Below are positions 1-7,961 of a DNA stretch of 58,320 nt, in pieces (position 1 is the first letter of the stretch; every line of letters starts with the position of its first letter). The notes beneath the pieces were generated by a model. That model did not search any database. It saw nothing but the letters and a program-made list of their open reading frames with translations, and was not told the DNA's origin. This DNA comes from JBBQER01 sp052148155 (lineage in GTDB: Bacteria; Actinomycetota; Acidimicrobiia; IMCC26256; PALSA-610). The stretch lies in assembly GCA_052148155.1 (NCBI GenBank), contig JBKQIY010000138.1, positions 1 through 58,320 on the forward strand. The letters run 5' to 3'. The translations under genes and the position numbers were made by a program.

Positions 1-457
1 GCTCGATCAGATTCTGATGGTCCTCGTCGGACCGAGACAAAGTAAGCACTCGAAACGTCCTTTCATCTCCGAGACCAACCCAGCCCCGGCACGGCATACG
101 CGCGGCCTTCGCGCACGTTCACGATCAGATCGCCCGCAAACCGTCCCACCGCATAGGCACGACGACCCATCCGAACTTGCCAAGGACTTCCGTCTCCGCC
201 GGTCAGCAGAACCCGCGGCACGCGTCCAGCCCGTTCGAGGCGACCTCGGGGCTCACGACGTCCGGCCGCCCGTTGAGGGTCGGCCGAAACGTCGTCGGAA
301 CCATCGGGTCGTCCGTCAAGGCACAGGCAGCTGCAGTCGGTCCACCGCGTGACGAGAACGTGACTGACGGTGCCCTGTGTGCGCCGCGGTCCATGTTGAG
401 GTCTTGGGGCCTCAGCTAGGAGGACGCTGGATGTCGCCTGCGCGAACGCGAACCTGG
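1..457. other. no convincing gene
   Basis: Open frames on both strands here have arginine/serine/proline-rich low-complexity composition typical of antisense frames in GC-rich DNA and show no recognisable domain. It lies directly downstream of the minus-strand pilin gene, where TadE-like genes often sit, but I see none. Confidence 0.5.
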
Positions 458-649
458 TCAGCCTCCAGCGATACCGCTCGATGCCTGACTGAACTTGCTG
501 CTCACCTGCGAGCCCAGCAGGGCAACGATGCCGATCACGAGGATCGCGATGAGTGCGAGAATCAGGACATATTCGACCATGGTTGCGCCACGCTCGGCGT
601 CCACACCGAGGTGGACCTTCAGCCATGTCTTGAGAACAAAAAGATCCAC
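458..649 (-). CDS. Flp/Fap-type pilin, small
   Basis: About 63 residues with the layout of a Flp (type IVb) prepilin: a short charged leader, the processing motif ERGATMVEY with Gly followed by Glu at +5, then one hydrophobic helix (YVLILALIAILVIGIVALLG) and a small Ser/Gly-rich tail. Flp pilins are cleaved by a TadV/PilD-type peptidase and polymerised by the Tad machinery into adhesive fibres. I chose GTG at 649 because AGGGG lies about 6 bases upstream; the frame continues further upstream but without pilin-like sequence. No tad genes are visible in the window, so the assembly machinery must be elsewhere. The family call is strong; the function as an adhesion or tight-adherence pilin is inferred. 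Confidence 0.8.
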   Translation of the reverse strand: MDLFVLKTWLKVHLGVDAERGATMVEYVLILALIAILVIGIVALLGSQVSSKFSQASSGIAGG

Positions 650-1373
650 TTGTAGCCCCTTAGAGTCTGTTTTGACGTCCCGAGCGACTCCCGCTCCAGG
701 TCCTGATATTTCGTCGGAGTATCCGCTGGCCTTAATGGAAAATCGGCCGGGACGCACGACGCGAGAGCACCGAACAGGCCAACAACCGCGACCAGACCGA
801 TCCGCGCCGATCGCGACAGGTCACAGTCCCGACGGTTCCGACGCGCCCCCACTGCAGACCGTGTTCCGTGTTCCGTGACGCGAACTCGTGCGGTCAACGA
901 TTGATCATCGCCGGGTGGCTGGATGGGGGTGACCTGTGTGGCCCTCGCCTCACGGTGTCTTCGCTGCTGTGGTCGGTTGGAAAGAACGACGTCCGCCGCA
1001 GACCGGTCACCACTCGCTGACCCATCCGATGGTCGGGCACGGCGTCCGAGCCGCCCCAAAGCCAGACATCTCGGTCGACGCGGGCCGCGTGAACATCTCA
1101 GAACTCGACGGCGTGTCCAGCATCACACGGCCGGCGCATCGCCCGCGGTGAACGCGCCGGGAAGGTCTGTGCTGGGAACGGAACTCGTCGACGTCGTGGG
1201 ACGCCCGACGCACACCGTGTGGCGGCCAGCACGAACATTTTGCATCGCACGGCCCGCACGGCATCCGGTATCGACCTTCACGATCTCCTCATCACGCAAC
1301 GGTCGGAGCGTCGGGACCGATGACCAGTCCGCCGTTCGGCGGTCGCCCGTGTGCGGACTGGGTCTCGACGGGG
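650..1373. other. intergenic, no convincing gene
   Basis: One minus-strand frame (619-1059) contains a short hydrophobic stretch resembling a lipoprotein signal (GLVAVVGLFGALASC), but it overlaps the pilin start and the rest is arginine-rich and unlike any family. I do not annotate it. Confidence 0.45.
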
Positions 1374-1565
1374 CTAACGATCGTCGAATCGGATCGAACG
1401 GTCGATCACGGCCTCGGCGATGTGTTCCAGCGTCTGACCGTTCGCCGCGGCCCGCTCTTCCATCAGAGCAATGGCCTGGGCAATGGTGCTTCGGGTCTGT
1501 TCGGCAACCATGCCGATCGCTTGATTGACATAGTCGCTGTATTCCCGGGCCGAGCCGTTGGTCAT
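1374..1565 (-). CDS. stand-alone ANTAR-domain protein (first of two)
   Basis: A 63-residue protein that is almost entirely an ANTAR-like helical bundle: QAIGMVAEQTRSTIAQAIAL, then a helix ending in EHIAEAVIDRSIRF. ANTAR domains bind paired hexaloop RNA hairpins and prevent transcription termination; normally they are fused to a receiver or GAF sensor, which is absent here. The start is ATG at 1565 with only a weak AAGATC-type ribosome site. A homologous mini-protein lies 74 bases upstream on the same strand, so the two may be co-transcribed duplicates. The ANTAR assignment rests on the AxGMV...A...L...DVA pattern; RNA binding is inferred. Alternatively it could be the surviving C-terminus of a decayed GAF-ANTAR gene. 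Confidence 0.6.
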   Translation of the reverse strand: MTNGSAREYSDYVNQAIGMVAEQTRSTIAQAIALMEERAAANGQTLEHIAEAVIDRSIRFDDR

Positions 1566-1639
1566 GTACCGATCTTGGGACTTGCCCGATCGGGGCTCTA
1601 GAGCCGTAGTCCCCCAATCGCCCGCCGATCGGCATGCCG

Positions 1640-1834
1640 TCAGTCGTACCGCAGTCGCCGACTGATCACCTCGTCGGCGACAACGTCGAGCGTCTGGTCG
1701 GTCTCGCCGGCAGTGGCCTGCATCAGTGCGAGCGCCTCATCGAGCGTGCACGCGGCCTGCACCGACACCATGCCTTGCGCCTGGTGCACACGATCGCTGT
1801 GCTCGGACGGTCGGGAGCCGTTGCGCTTGCTCAC
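1640..1834 (-). CDS. stand-alone ANTAR-domain protein (second of two)
   Basis: A 64-residue protein from a GTG start. It contains HQAQGMVSVQAACTLDEALA, then LMQATAGETDQTLDVVADEV and ends ISRRLRYD, aligning without gaps to the neighbour at 1374-1565 (shared pattern xSDxVxQAxGMV...A.ALM...QTL...A..VI.R..R). No sensor domain is attached. Like its partner it lacks room for anything but the RNA-binding bundle, so activity would have to be set by expression level or by dimerisation with another protein. Identification is by motif only; confidence is a little lower than for the neighbour because the first helix is more divergent. Confidence 0.55.
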   Translation of the reverse strand: MSKRNGSRPSEHSDRVHQAQGMVSVQAACTLDEALALMQATAGETDQTLDVVADEVISRRLRYD

Positions 1835-2048
1835 TCGGAACTGATCTTCGTCCCCACCGGTCGAGGCGAATAGGGCAGAACGCCTCTAGCGGCGCTGCGC
1901 ACGCCGTTTGTCTGCGTCCCTGCCCGGGGTGCGGGGAGTACGGAGCCGCCTCCTCGGCGGGAGCGGGAAGGCGTCATGTCGCGGGAGTTCCCCGCCGATA
2001 GCTACCGGTGTGGCGGGTGATGGCATTCCAGACGGTTCGGTCGCGCAG

Positions 2049-3089
2049 ATGGCCGCGATGACGAGGCCGACGCCGCTCGTCTCGCTCGGCGCGGCATTGC
2101 AGGCGCGCTCGTGCGACATCGCCGACGAGGTTCTGCGCCGCTGGCAGCAGGGGGCGGGGGCTGGAGCGACGGACGAGGTCTGTCGCGACGTGCTGCGAAC
2201 CGCGGCGCTGTCGACAGAAACTGTTGCACAGTTTCTCATCACTGGCGCGCGGCCGACTGAAGAACGGTCGGAGGTCCTGTCCGCGACTGGCAAGGCGCCG
2301 GTTCGCGACAGCGTCGCGTTGAAGGAACTGATGCGGATGTTCCTGTTCTGGCGCGACATCATGCTCGACATCGTTGCTGAAGAAGTCGCGCGTCAAGGCA
2401 GCGACGAAACGATCTTGAGCGAAGGTTTGCGTGTCGTTCGTGCCGGATCAGACGGTTCGTTCATGAGAATGGCCGCGCAGTTCGATCGCGAACGCCAGCG
2501 GTTGCAGTCGGTCATCGCGGATGATCAGGCACGTTTGCAACACCAAGCAACGCACGATGCACTGACGGATCTTCCGAACCGGGTGTTGTTTCTCGATCGG
2601 TTGACGCACGCACTCGCGCAACGAGAGCAGTTCTGTTGCGCGGTGATGTTCGTCGATCTTGATCGCTTCAAGGACATCAACGACTCGGCCGGGCACTCGG
2701 TTGGTGACGAGGTCCTGGTTGTCGTCGCGCGCCGTCTCGTCGACGCGACCCGACCCGCCGATACTGTCTGCCGGCTCGGCGGTGACGAGTTCGTCGTACT
2801 CGGCGAGCGCATTACGGGCGGCCTCACCGAAGCGCAGTCGCTCGCACATCGACTGCAGAAGTCGTTGAGCGACAAAATCGTGGTGCGTCGCCGGAGCTTT
2901 ACGATCACCGCGAGTATCGGCGTCTCCCTCGCCATCGCAGGTGACGATCCGGAGATACTTCTCTCACAAGCTGACGGCGCGATGTATGCGGCAAAGCGTC
3001 GCGGCCGAGCTCGGGTCGAGACCTACGACACCAGGATGACCAACCGGCCGGCCGACGATCACGGGAACTTCCCCAGAGTTGATCACTGA
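2049..3089 (+). CDS. GGDEF diguanylate cyclase with N-terminal helical sensor
   Basis: About 346 residues. The C-terminal half is a complete GGDEF domain: the THDALTDLPNRVLFLDRL entry motif, FVDLDRFKDIND for metal/GTP binding, and CRLGGDEFVVL as active site. An inhibitory I-site (RxxD, here RPAD) sits exactly five residues before GGDEF, so product inhibition by cyclic-di-GMP is expected. It ends with the usual ADGAMYAAKRRGRARVETYD. The N-terminal about 170 residues (LVSLGAALQARSCDIADEVLR) look like the all-helical RsbRD-type sensor domain; that is a weaker call. ATG at 2049 or 2058 suits the domain boundary; the frame is open upstream to 1908. It probably makes cyclic-di-GMP for the same signalling circuit as the next two genes. 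Confidence 0.85.
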   Translation: MAAMTRPTPLVSLGAALQARSCDIADEVLRRWQQGAGAGATDEVCRDVLRTAALSTETVAQFLITGARPTEERSEVLSATGKAPVRDSVALKELMRMFLFWRDIMLDIVAEEVARQGSDETILSEGLRVVRAGSDGSFMRMAAQFDRERQRLQSVIADDQARLQHQATHDALTDLPNRVLFLDRLTHALAQREQFCCAVMFVDLDRFKDINDSAGHSVGDEVLVVVARRLVDATRPADTVCRLGGDEFVVLGERITGGLTEAQSLAHRLQKSLSDKIVVRRRSFTITASIGVSLAIAGDDPEILLSQADGAMYAAKRRGRARVETYDTRMTNRPADDHGNFPRVDH

Positions 3090-3599
3090 AATTCCCCACC
3101 CCTGACGCTGTCCGCGACGTCGTGGATTCACATCGTTGTCCTGGTCACGGTGTCTTCGAACAACGTTCATGCGGCGGGGTCGCTCCGGGTGATCGACGGG
3201 CCCGCCCGAACGCAGGGCGGGCAACTCAACGGCAGGAGCGAGGACGTCGCCGCCGGGACTGGGTCAAGAGCGGCTGCTCGCCACGAACCGTCCAGCCGGT
3301 TGTTTCGACGACGGTCGGCGGCCGGGTCGATGATCCTGACCGTGGCCTGTTCGAGTCCATCGATCGAGGATTCCTGGACTGCGACGAGGGCGACGATCAG
3401 TCCGAGAGCGCCCGGAGGCCCGTGCCGCGGGATCAACCGCGAGTCGTCCCGCGGCCGTGGCGAAGGAACCTGTCGGTTTTCGCAGACCGCCGATGGCGCT
3501 CATCGTCGGTTGTCCCTGCGGATTCAGGCCGGATTGAGGGCGGTGCCGTTTTGGGTTGGGGTGCCTCAAGCCTGACGGGCGTGGGTCCGATAGGGGGCT
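3090..3599. other. intergenic gap between cyclase and phosphodiesterase genes
   Basis: Several overlapping open frames exist on both strands, none with a recognisable domain. AGGGGG near the end is the ribosome-binding site of the next gene. The promoter of the EAL/kinase pair should be here. Confidence 0.5.
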
Positions 3600-4883
3600 A
3601 TGGCATCAGACGTCGCGGGCGCGGCGCTCGAGCCCGGAGCGGCGTCGCTGCTCCCGTCTGGGTTCCCCGGTGACCTGTTCGCGTCAGCGCGGATATTGAT
3701 CGTCGACGACCGCGACGCGAACGTCTTGTTGCTCGAGACAATCCTGCGGGCCGAAGGCGTCGTCAACATCGAAGGATTGACCGATCCGTCTGTCGCAGTC
3801 GCTCGTTGTCTCGAGTTTCGTCCCGACGTCCTCCTTTTGGACTTGCACATGCCAGGCACGGATGGTTTCGCCGTCCTGCGAGAGCTGCGGGAGCGACTGA
3901 CACCCGAGGTGTTCCTGCCGGTCGTGGTGCTCACCGCGGACGCGACCCCGGCGGCGCGACAGCGCGCACTCGAGGCCGGCGCGAAGGACTTCCTGACGAA
4001 GCCGATCGATCGCATCGAAGTCGTGCTGCGGTTGCGCAACCTGCTCGAGACCTGCGTCTTGTACGCCGCGTCGCAGGCCAGCAAGGAACAGCTCCAACGC
4101 GAACTCGACGAGCGGCTCGCCGAGGATCGGCGTTTGGCCCAGCACCGTCGTCACCGAGCGGACCTGATGGGTCAGGTACTGCTGGGCGACGGGCTCGGGA
4201 TCGTGTTTCAGCCGGTCGTCGCCTTGGACAGCGGCACGGTGGTTGGGGTTGAGGCACTTTCCCGGTTCGCGCACGAACCGATCCGCCCACCCGACGAGTG
4301 GTTCGCCGAAGCGAAGGAGCTGGGCTTTGCCGAGCGCCTCGAACTCGTGTCGGTCGAACGGGCGCTGACGGTCGTCGAACAACTCCCGCACGACTGGTTC
4401 ATATCGGTGAACGTCTCGCCCGACACTGCGATGGGCGACGAACTCTTCACGCTGCTGTCGACCGTTCCGGGTGAGCGCGTCGTGTTAGAGCTCACCGAAC
4501 ACGACGAGATCAGCGACTACGACTGGTTGCGTCCATGGCTCGATCGCCACCGCGACCGCAGGGTACGGATCGCGGTCGACGACGCGGGCGCCGGTTACGC
4601 CGGCCTGCAACACATCTTGAGCCTGACGCCCGACATCCTCAAGCTCGACCTCAAACTCATCCGAGGCATCGACACCGATATTGCGCGTCGGGCGCTGGCT
4701 CGGTGCCTCGTCGACTTCGCCGGCGAGATCGGCGCAACTGTGCTCGCCGAAGGCGTCTCATCTGCAGCAGAACTCGACGTGTTACGAGCCGTCGGCGTGA
4801 CGTTGGGGCAGGGCTACTACCTCGGCCGACCAGCGCCCGACCTGCCGGCATGTCTCGACCTCGAACGCAGGAGCGGGCGATGA
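3600..4883 (+). CDS. response regulator with EAL cyclic-di-GMP phosphodiesterase output
   Basis: 427 residues, ATG preceded by AGGGGG. Residues about 30-150 are a receiver: ILIVDD acidic pocket, phospho-acceptor Asp81 in LLLDLHMPG, VVLTADAT switch Thr and FLTKPID Lys. A short coiled linker (KEQLQRELDERLAEDRRL) leads to an EAL domain: GVEALSRF (Glu218), ISVNVSP, LELTEH, AVDDAGAGYAGL, ILKLDL, VLAEGV and GQGYYLGRP, so all metal and catalytic residues of active EAL phosphodiesterases are present. It should hydrolyse cyclic-di-GMP to pGpG under phosphorylation control. The stop overlaps the kinase start as ATGA, indicating translational coupling with its likely cognate hybrid kinase, and the GGDEF gene just upstream supplies the opposing activity. 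Confidence 0.92.
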   Translation: MASDVAGAALEPGAASLLPSGFPGDLFASARILIVDDRDANVLLLETILRAEGVVNIEGLTDPSVAVARCLEFRPDVLLLDLHMPGTDGFAVLRELRERLTPEVFLPVVVLTADATPAARQRALEAGAKDFLTKPIDRIEVVLRLRNLLETCVLYAASQASKEQLQRELDERLAEDRRLAQHRRHRADLMGQVLLGDGLGIVFQPVVALDSGTVVGVEALSRFAHEPIRPPDEWFAEAKELGFAERLELVSVERALTVVEQLPHDWFISVNVSPDTAMGDELFTLLSTVPGERVVLELTEHDEISDYDWLRPWLDRHRDRRVRIAVDDAGAGYAGLQHILSLTPDILKLDLKLIRGIDTDIARRALARCLVDFAGEIGATVLAEGVSSAAELDVLRAVGVTLGQGYYLGRPAPDLPACLDLERRSGR

Positions 4884-6970
4884 ACAGGGCAACACCAAGC
4901 TGGCGGGTGCGGGGCCTGTCCGTCGCGGTGCTCGCGGTCTTGTTGGCCGGGACCTTCACCGCGACCTCGGCGCTTCGCAACCTCGTCCGCGACCAGAACC
5001 GTCAGCTGCTGCACGAACGCACCGCCGAAGCCGGCCTCGTCCTTTCCAGTGCACTTTCTTCCGCGACGCCTTCGCTGGAGCTGCTGGGCGCGACGTACTT
5101 GGCGGATCCGCACGGGACGGTCGCCAACACGCTCATCGATGAGGACGCGGCCGCGGCCGGAAATGTCATCGCGATCGTCGCAAGACAGGGAAATCAGCTC
5201 GTGACTCGCGTCGCCGCAGGCCCGGGCATTCGCGCGAATCAGACGCTGAACGGCACCCGCGCCGCACTGGCGACCCGAGCGCTGAAGGCGAAGGACCTCG
5301 TCTCAGACCTCATCTCGCAGCCGGGCGGCAAGGAGGCCGTCCTCGCGTTCGCGGTCGCGCTCCCGAATGGCATCGTCGTCTACGAAGAAGCCAAGGTCGA
5401 TCCCGCGCAGCTCACCGCATCGAAGCAGACTTCACCGTTCAGTGAACTCGAAGGCGCGCTCTACGTCGGACCGAGCGCCCAGCCGTCGAAGCTGCTCTTC
5501 AGTACCGCCACGCGTCTGCCGCTCCGCGGGACCGTGGACCGTCAGCTGCTCCACATCGGCGCTGATCAATGGCTGCTGGTGACCTCGGCTCGACATGCGC
5601 TCGTGGGATCGTTCGCGGCGACGGCGCCGTGGATCGTGTTCGTGCTCGGTCTGCTGATCTCGATGCTCACCTTCGCGGCAGTTGACGTCGTCCTTCGCCG
5701 CCGCGCTCACGTGCTGAACCTCGTCGCGCAACGCACCGCGGCGCTTCGCCAGAGCATGGACGACCTCGAAACCGCGCGGGCGAGCGCCGAAGCCGCCAAC
5801 CAAGCCAAGAGCGAGTTCCTCTCACGTATGAGTCACGAACTCCGCACCCCGCTCAACGCGGTCCTCGGATTCGCGCAAGTCCTCGAGCTCGGAGAACTCA
5901 CCGACGCACAACAGCAATCAGTCGTACAGATCACGAAAGGCGGCCAGCATCTGCTCGAGCTGATCAACGACGTGCTCGACATTTCGCGCATCGAGACCGG
6001 CAACCTCGCCCTGTCAGAAGAGCCGGTCCTCGTCGAAGATGTCGTCTCCGACGCACTCGAACTGATTGAACCGCTCGCCGCGCAGCGGGGTATCCGATGC
6101 AGCTCGGTCGCGAGCGAAAATTCTTCGGTTTACGTGCTCGCCGACCGCCAACGACTGAAGCAGATCGTCCTGAACCTCCTCGGCAACGCGGTGAAATACA
6201 ACCGGCCCGACGGAACCGTCACGATCTCCTACGAGCACTGCGGCGCCGACCGGCTGCGGATCAACGTCGCTGATACCGGCCCCGGTATCCCCGCCGATCA
6301 GCGGCTGCGGCTGTTCGAACCTTTCGAACGGCTCGGCGCGGATCAGACGAACGTCGAAGGTGCCGGCATCGGACTTGCGCTGTCCCGCCGTCTCGCCGAA
6401 GCGATGAACGGCCACGTCGACATCGACCCCAGCGACGGCCCCGGCAGCACGTTCTGGATCGAACTAGTGCGGACCGAAAGTCCGGTCGAGCGTCATCAGC
6501 GGACCACCGCCAAGACGCCGATCGCACGACCGGAGGGCGTCCCCGACCAGCCCGGTCACACTGTCCTGTACGTCGAAGACAATCTCGCCAACGTCAAACT
6601 CATCGAGCACGTCCTCGACTACCGACCCGACATCCATCTGATTACCGCGATGCAAGGCCGACTCGGCATCGACCTCGCACACCAACACCTCCCCGAACTC
6701 ATCCTGCTCGACCTCCACCTTCCCGACATCGGCGGCGAAACCGTGCTCGCCGAACTCCGCGCCCATCCTGACACCGCCACCACGCCGATCATCGTCCTGA
6801 CCGCGGATGCAACCGAACGCCAACATGCCCGCCTCATCGCCGCGGGCGCTACCGCCTACCTCACCAAACCGATCGACGTCCGCGAACTCCTCGATCTCGT
6901 CGACCGCAACCTCACCAACCCGCACACCACGTCGACGATGGGAGAACCGACCCTCACCTCACAAGGGTGA
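4880..6970 (+). CDS. membrane hybrid histidine kinase with C-terminal receiver
   Basis: 696 residues from the ATG that overlaps the EAL gene stop. Two membrane segments (about residues 9-27 and 245-270) bracket a roughly 215-residue extracellular sensor region of CHASE-like size. Then follow a coiled linker, HisKA with SHELRTPLNAVLGF (phospho-His319), HATPase with NLLGNAVKYN (N box), DTGPGIP (G1) and GAGIGLALS (G2), and a receiver with VEDN, phospho-acceptor Asp611 in LLDLHLPD, VLTADAT and YLTKPID. It autophosphorylates and can pass phosphate to its own receiver; there is no Hpt domain, so delivery to the EAL protein would be direct from His319. The internal receiver closely resembles that of the EAL regulator. 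The sensed signal is unknown. Confidence 0.92.
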   Translation: MNRATPSWRVRGLSVAVLAVLLAGTFTATSALRNLVRDQNRQLLHERTAEAGLVLSSALSSATPSLELLGATYLADPHGTVANTLIDEDAAAAGNVIAIVARQGNQLVTRVAAGPGIRANQTLNGTRAALATRALKAKDLVSDLISQPGGKEAVLAFAVALPNGIVVYEEAKVDPAQLTASKQTSPFSELEGALYVGPSAQPSKLLFSTATRLPLRGTVDRQLLHIGADQWLLVTSARHALVGSFAATAPWIVFVLGLLISMLTFAAVDVVLRRRAHVLNLVAQRTAALRQSMDDLETARASAEAANQAKSEFLSRMSHELRTPLNAVLGFAQVLELGELTDAQQQSVVQITKGGQHLLELINDVLDISRIETGNLALSEEPVLVEDVVSDALELIEPLAAQRGIRCSSVASENSSVYVLADRQRLKQIVLNLLGNAVKYNRPDGTVTISYEHCGADRLRINVADTGPGIPADQRLRLFEPFERLGADQTNVEGAGIGLALSRRLAEAMNGHVDIDPSDGPGSTFWIELVRTESPVERHQRTTAKTPIARPEGVPDQPGHTVLYVEDNLANVKLIEHVLDYRPDIHLITAMQGRLGIDLAHQHLPELILLDLHLPDIGGETVLAELRAHPDTATTPIIVLTADATERQHARLIAAGATAYLTKPIDVRELLDLVDRNLTNPHTTSTMGEPTLTSQG

Positions 6971-7201
6971 GCGCTCCGACGATCGGTATTGCGTCGAGCC
7001 GGGCGGTTTGCGCTGTTGACGAGAAGACCCGCCGGTCGCCGCGGCGCCGACAGGGCTCAGAGCGACGACGACTGGCCTCGACCTGCGAGTCCCCTCGTCG
7101 GCATCGAACTTCGGTCCCGCGCGACGTCGGCTCGGCGACGCTCGTTCGCCGGTGCTGGCGAGACGAGCGAACGTCTCAGGAGCGTTTGAACTGCGCCACC
7201 G

Positions 7202-7846
7202 TCAACTTCGTTTGTAGCGATCTTTGCGGCCTGGGTTCCGCGACGTGCCTTGATCTGATGGTGTGGTCTGGTCGCGGTGTAGGACGTATCCGAAGTTGTG
7301 TACCGAGCTGATTTTGAGGCCGAGCGGCGCGATGCGTTTGCGGAGGCGTGAGATGTGCACGCGCATGGCGATACTGCTCGGGTCTAACTCGTTCCAGAGG
7401 CGTTGCTCGATGACGTCTTTTGCGACGAGGGCACCGAAGTTCTCGATCAGCACCGCGGCGATGCGTTGTTCGGTCGGTGACAGCAACACCAGGGTGTTGT
7501 CTTGTCGGAGGACGCCGTTCTCGTCGACGGTCAGTGTTTGGCGGATCCGTTGACGTTCCGCCAACGTGTGCAGCCGGACGCGCAGGTCGGTCTCGTCGAC
7601 CGGGAGTCGCACCCAGTCTTCGAGACAGTCGGTGCACCCCGGCGGTGTGACCGTCGGCGCGACCAACCACAGGCGGGGGATCCCCCGACCGGCGAGATCC
7701 TCGAGTTCAGATTCGCCGTCGGGCCAGTCGAGGATGGCGACCCCGGATTCGCCGTCGATCACGACGGGATCAGTTCCCGATACCACCACGATGTGTTGCT
7801 CACCACCTCTCATCCCGGACGCACGTGGCGGAACGCACGCGATCAC
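7202..7846 (-). CDS. orphan OmpR-type winged-helix regulator, degenerate receiver (paralogue A)
   Basis: 214 residues. The C-terminal about 95 residues form a trans_reg_C winged helix: VLLSPTEQRIAAVLIENFG, then AMRVHISRLRKRIAPLGLKI as recognition helix and FGYVLHRD as the wing. The N-terminal half is shorter than a receiver, lacks the acidic pocket and phospho-Asp (LDWPDGE in its place), and ends in TDCLEDWVRLPVDETDLRVRL, positioned like the final helix of a receiver. The same plan is found in the proteins at 12423-13043 and 16287-16805. Orphan, non-phosphorylated OmpR-type regulators with this layout include actinobacterial GlnR. It lies 115 bases downstream of an amino acid permease. DNA binding is secure; target and effector are inferred. 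Confidence 0.82.
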   Translation of the reverse strand: MIACVPPRASGMRGGEQHIVVVSGTDPVVIDGESGVAILDWPDGESELEDLAGRGIPRLWLVAPTVTPPGCTDCLEDWVRLPVDETDLRVRLHTLAERQRIRQTLTVDENGVLRQDNTLVLLSPTEQRIAAVLIENFGALVAKDVIEQRLWNELDPSSIAMRVHISRLRKRIAPLGLKISSVHNFGYVLHRDQTTPSDQGTSRNPGRKDRYKRS

Positions 7847-7915
7847 GTCCTGTGAGCGGGTCGGAAGGCGTTGTCATCTCGTACGTCGGTCCGAAGCGGA
7901 ACGTCTGAGCTGGGT

Positions 7916-7944
7916 GGGCCGGGCCGCCGTCGCGGACCCGGCCC
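7916..7944 (-). terminator. GC-rich hairpin after the permease gene
   Basis: Perfect 8-bp arms GGGCCGGG / CCCGGCCC (7916-7923 and 7937-7944) with a 13-nt loop, located 17 bases after the permease stop and before paralogue A. There is no U-tract, so this could be a partial terminator or an mRNA-stabilising stem rather than a full stop. Confidence 0.45.
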
Positions 7945-7961
7945 CCACAACTCTGAACCGA

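Noticed and set aside
619..1059. minus-strand frame with a lipoprotein-like signal
   Set aside because: The hydrophobic part is internal, the C-terminus overlaps the pilin start, and the remaining sequence is arginine-rich.
4535..4879. upstream extension of the hybrid kinase frame
   Set aside because: Overlaps the EAL domain coding sequence and is low-complexity; the ATG at 4880 overlapping the EAL stop is the natural start.
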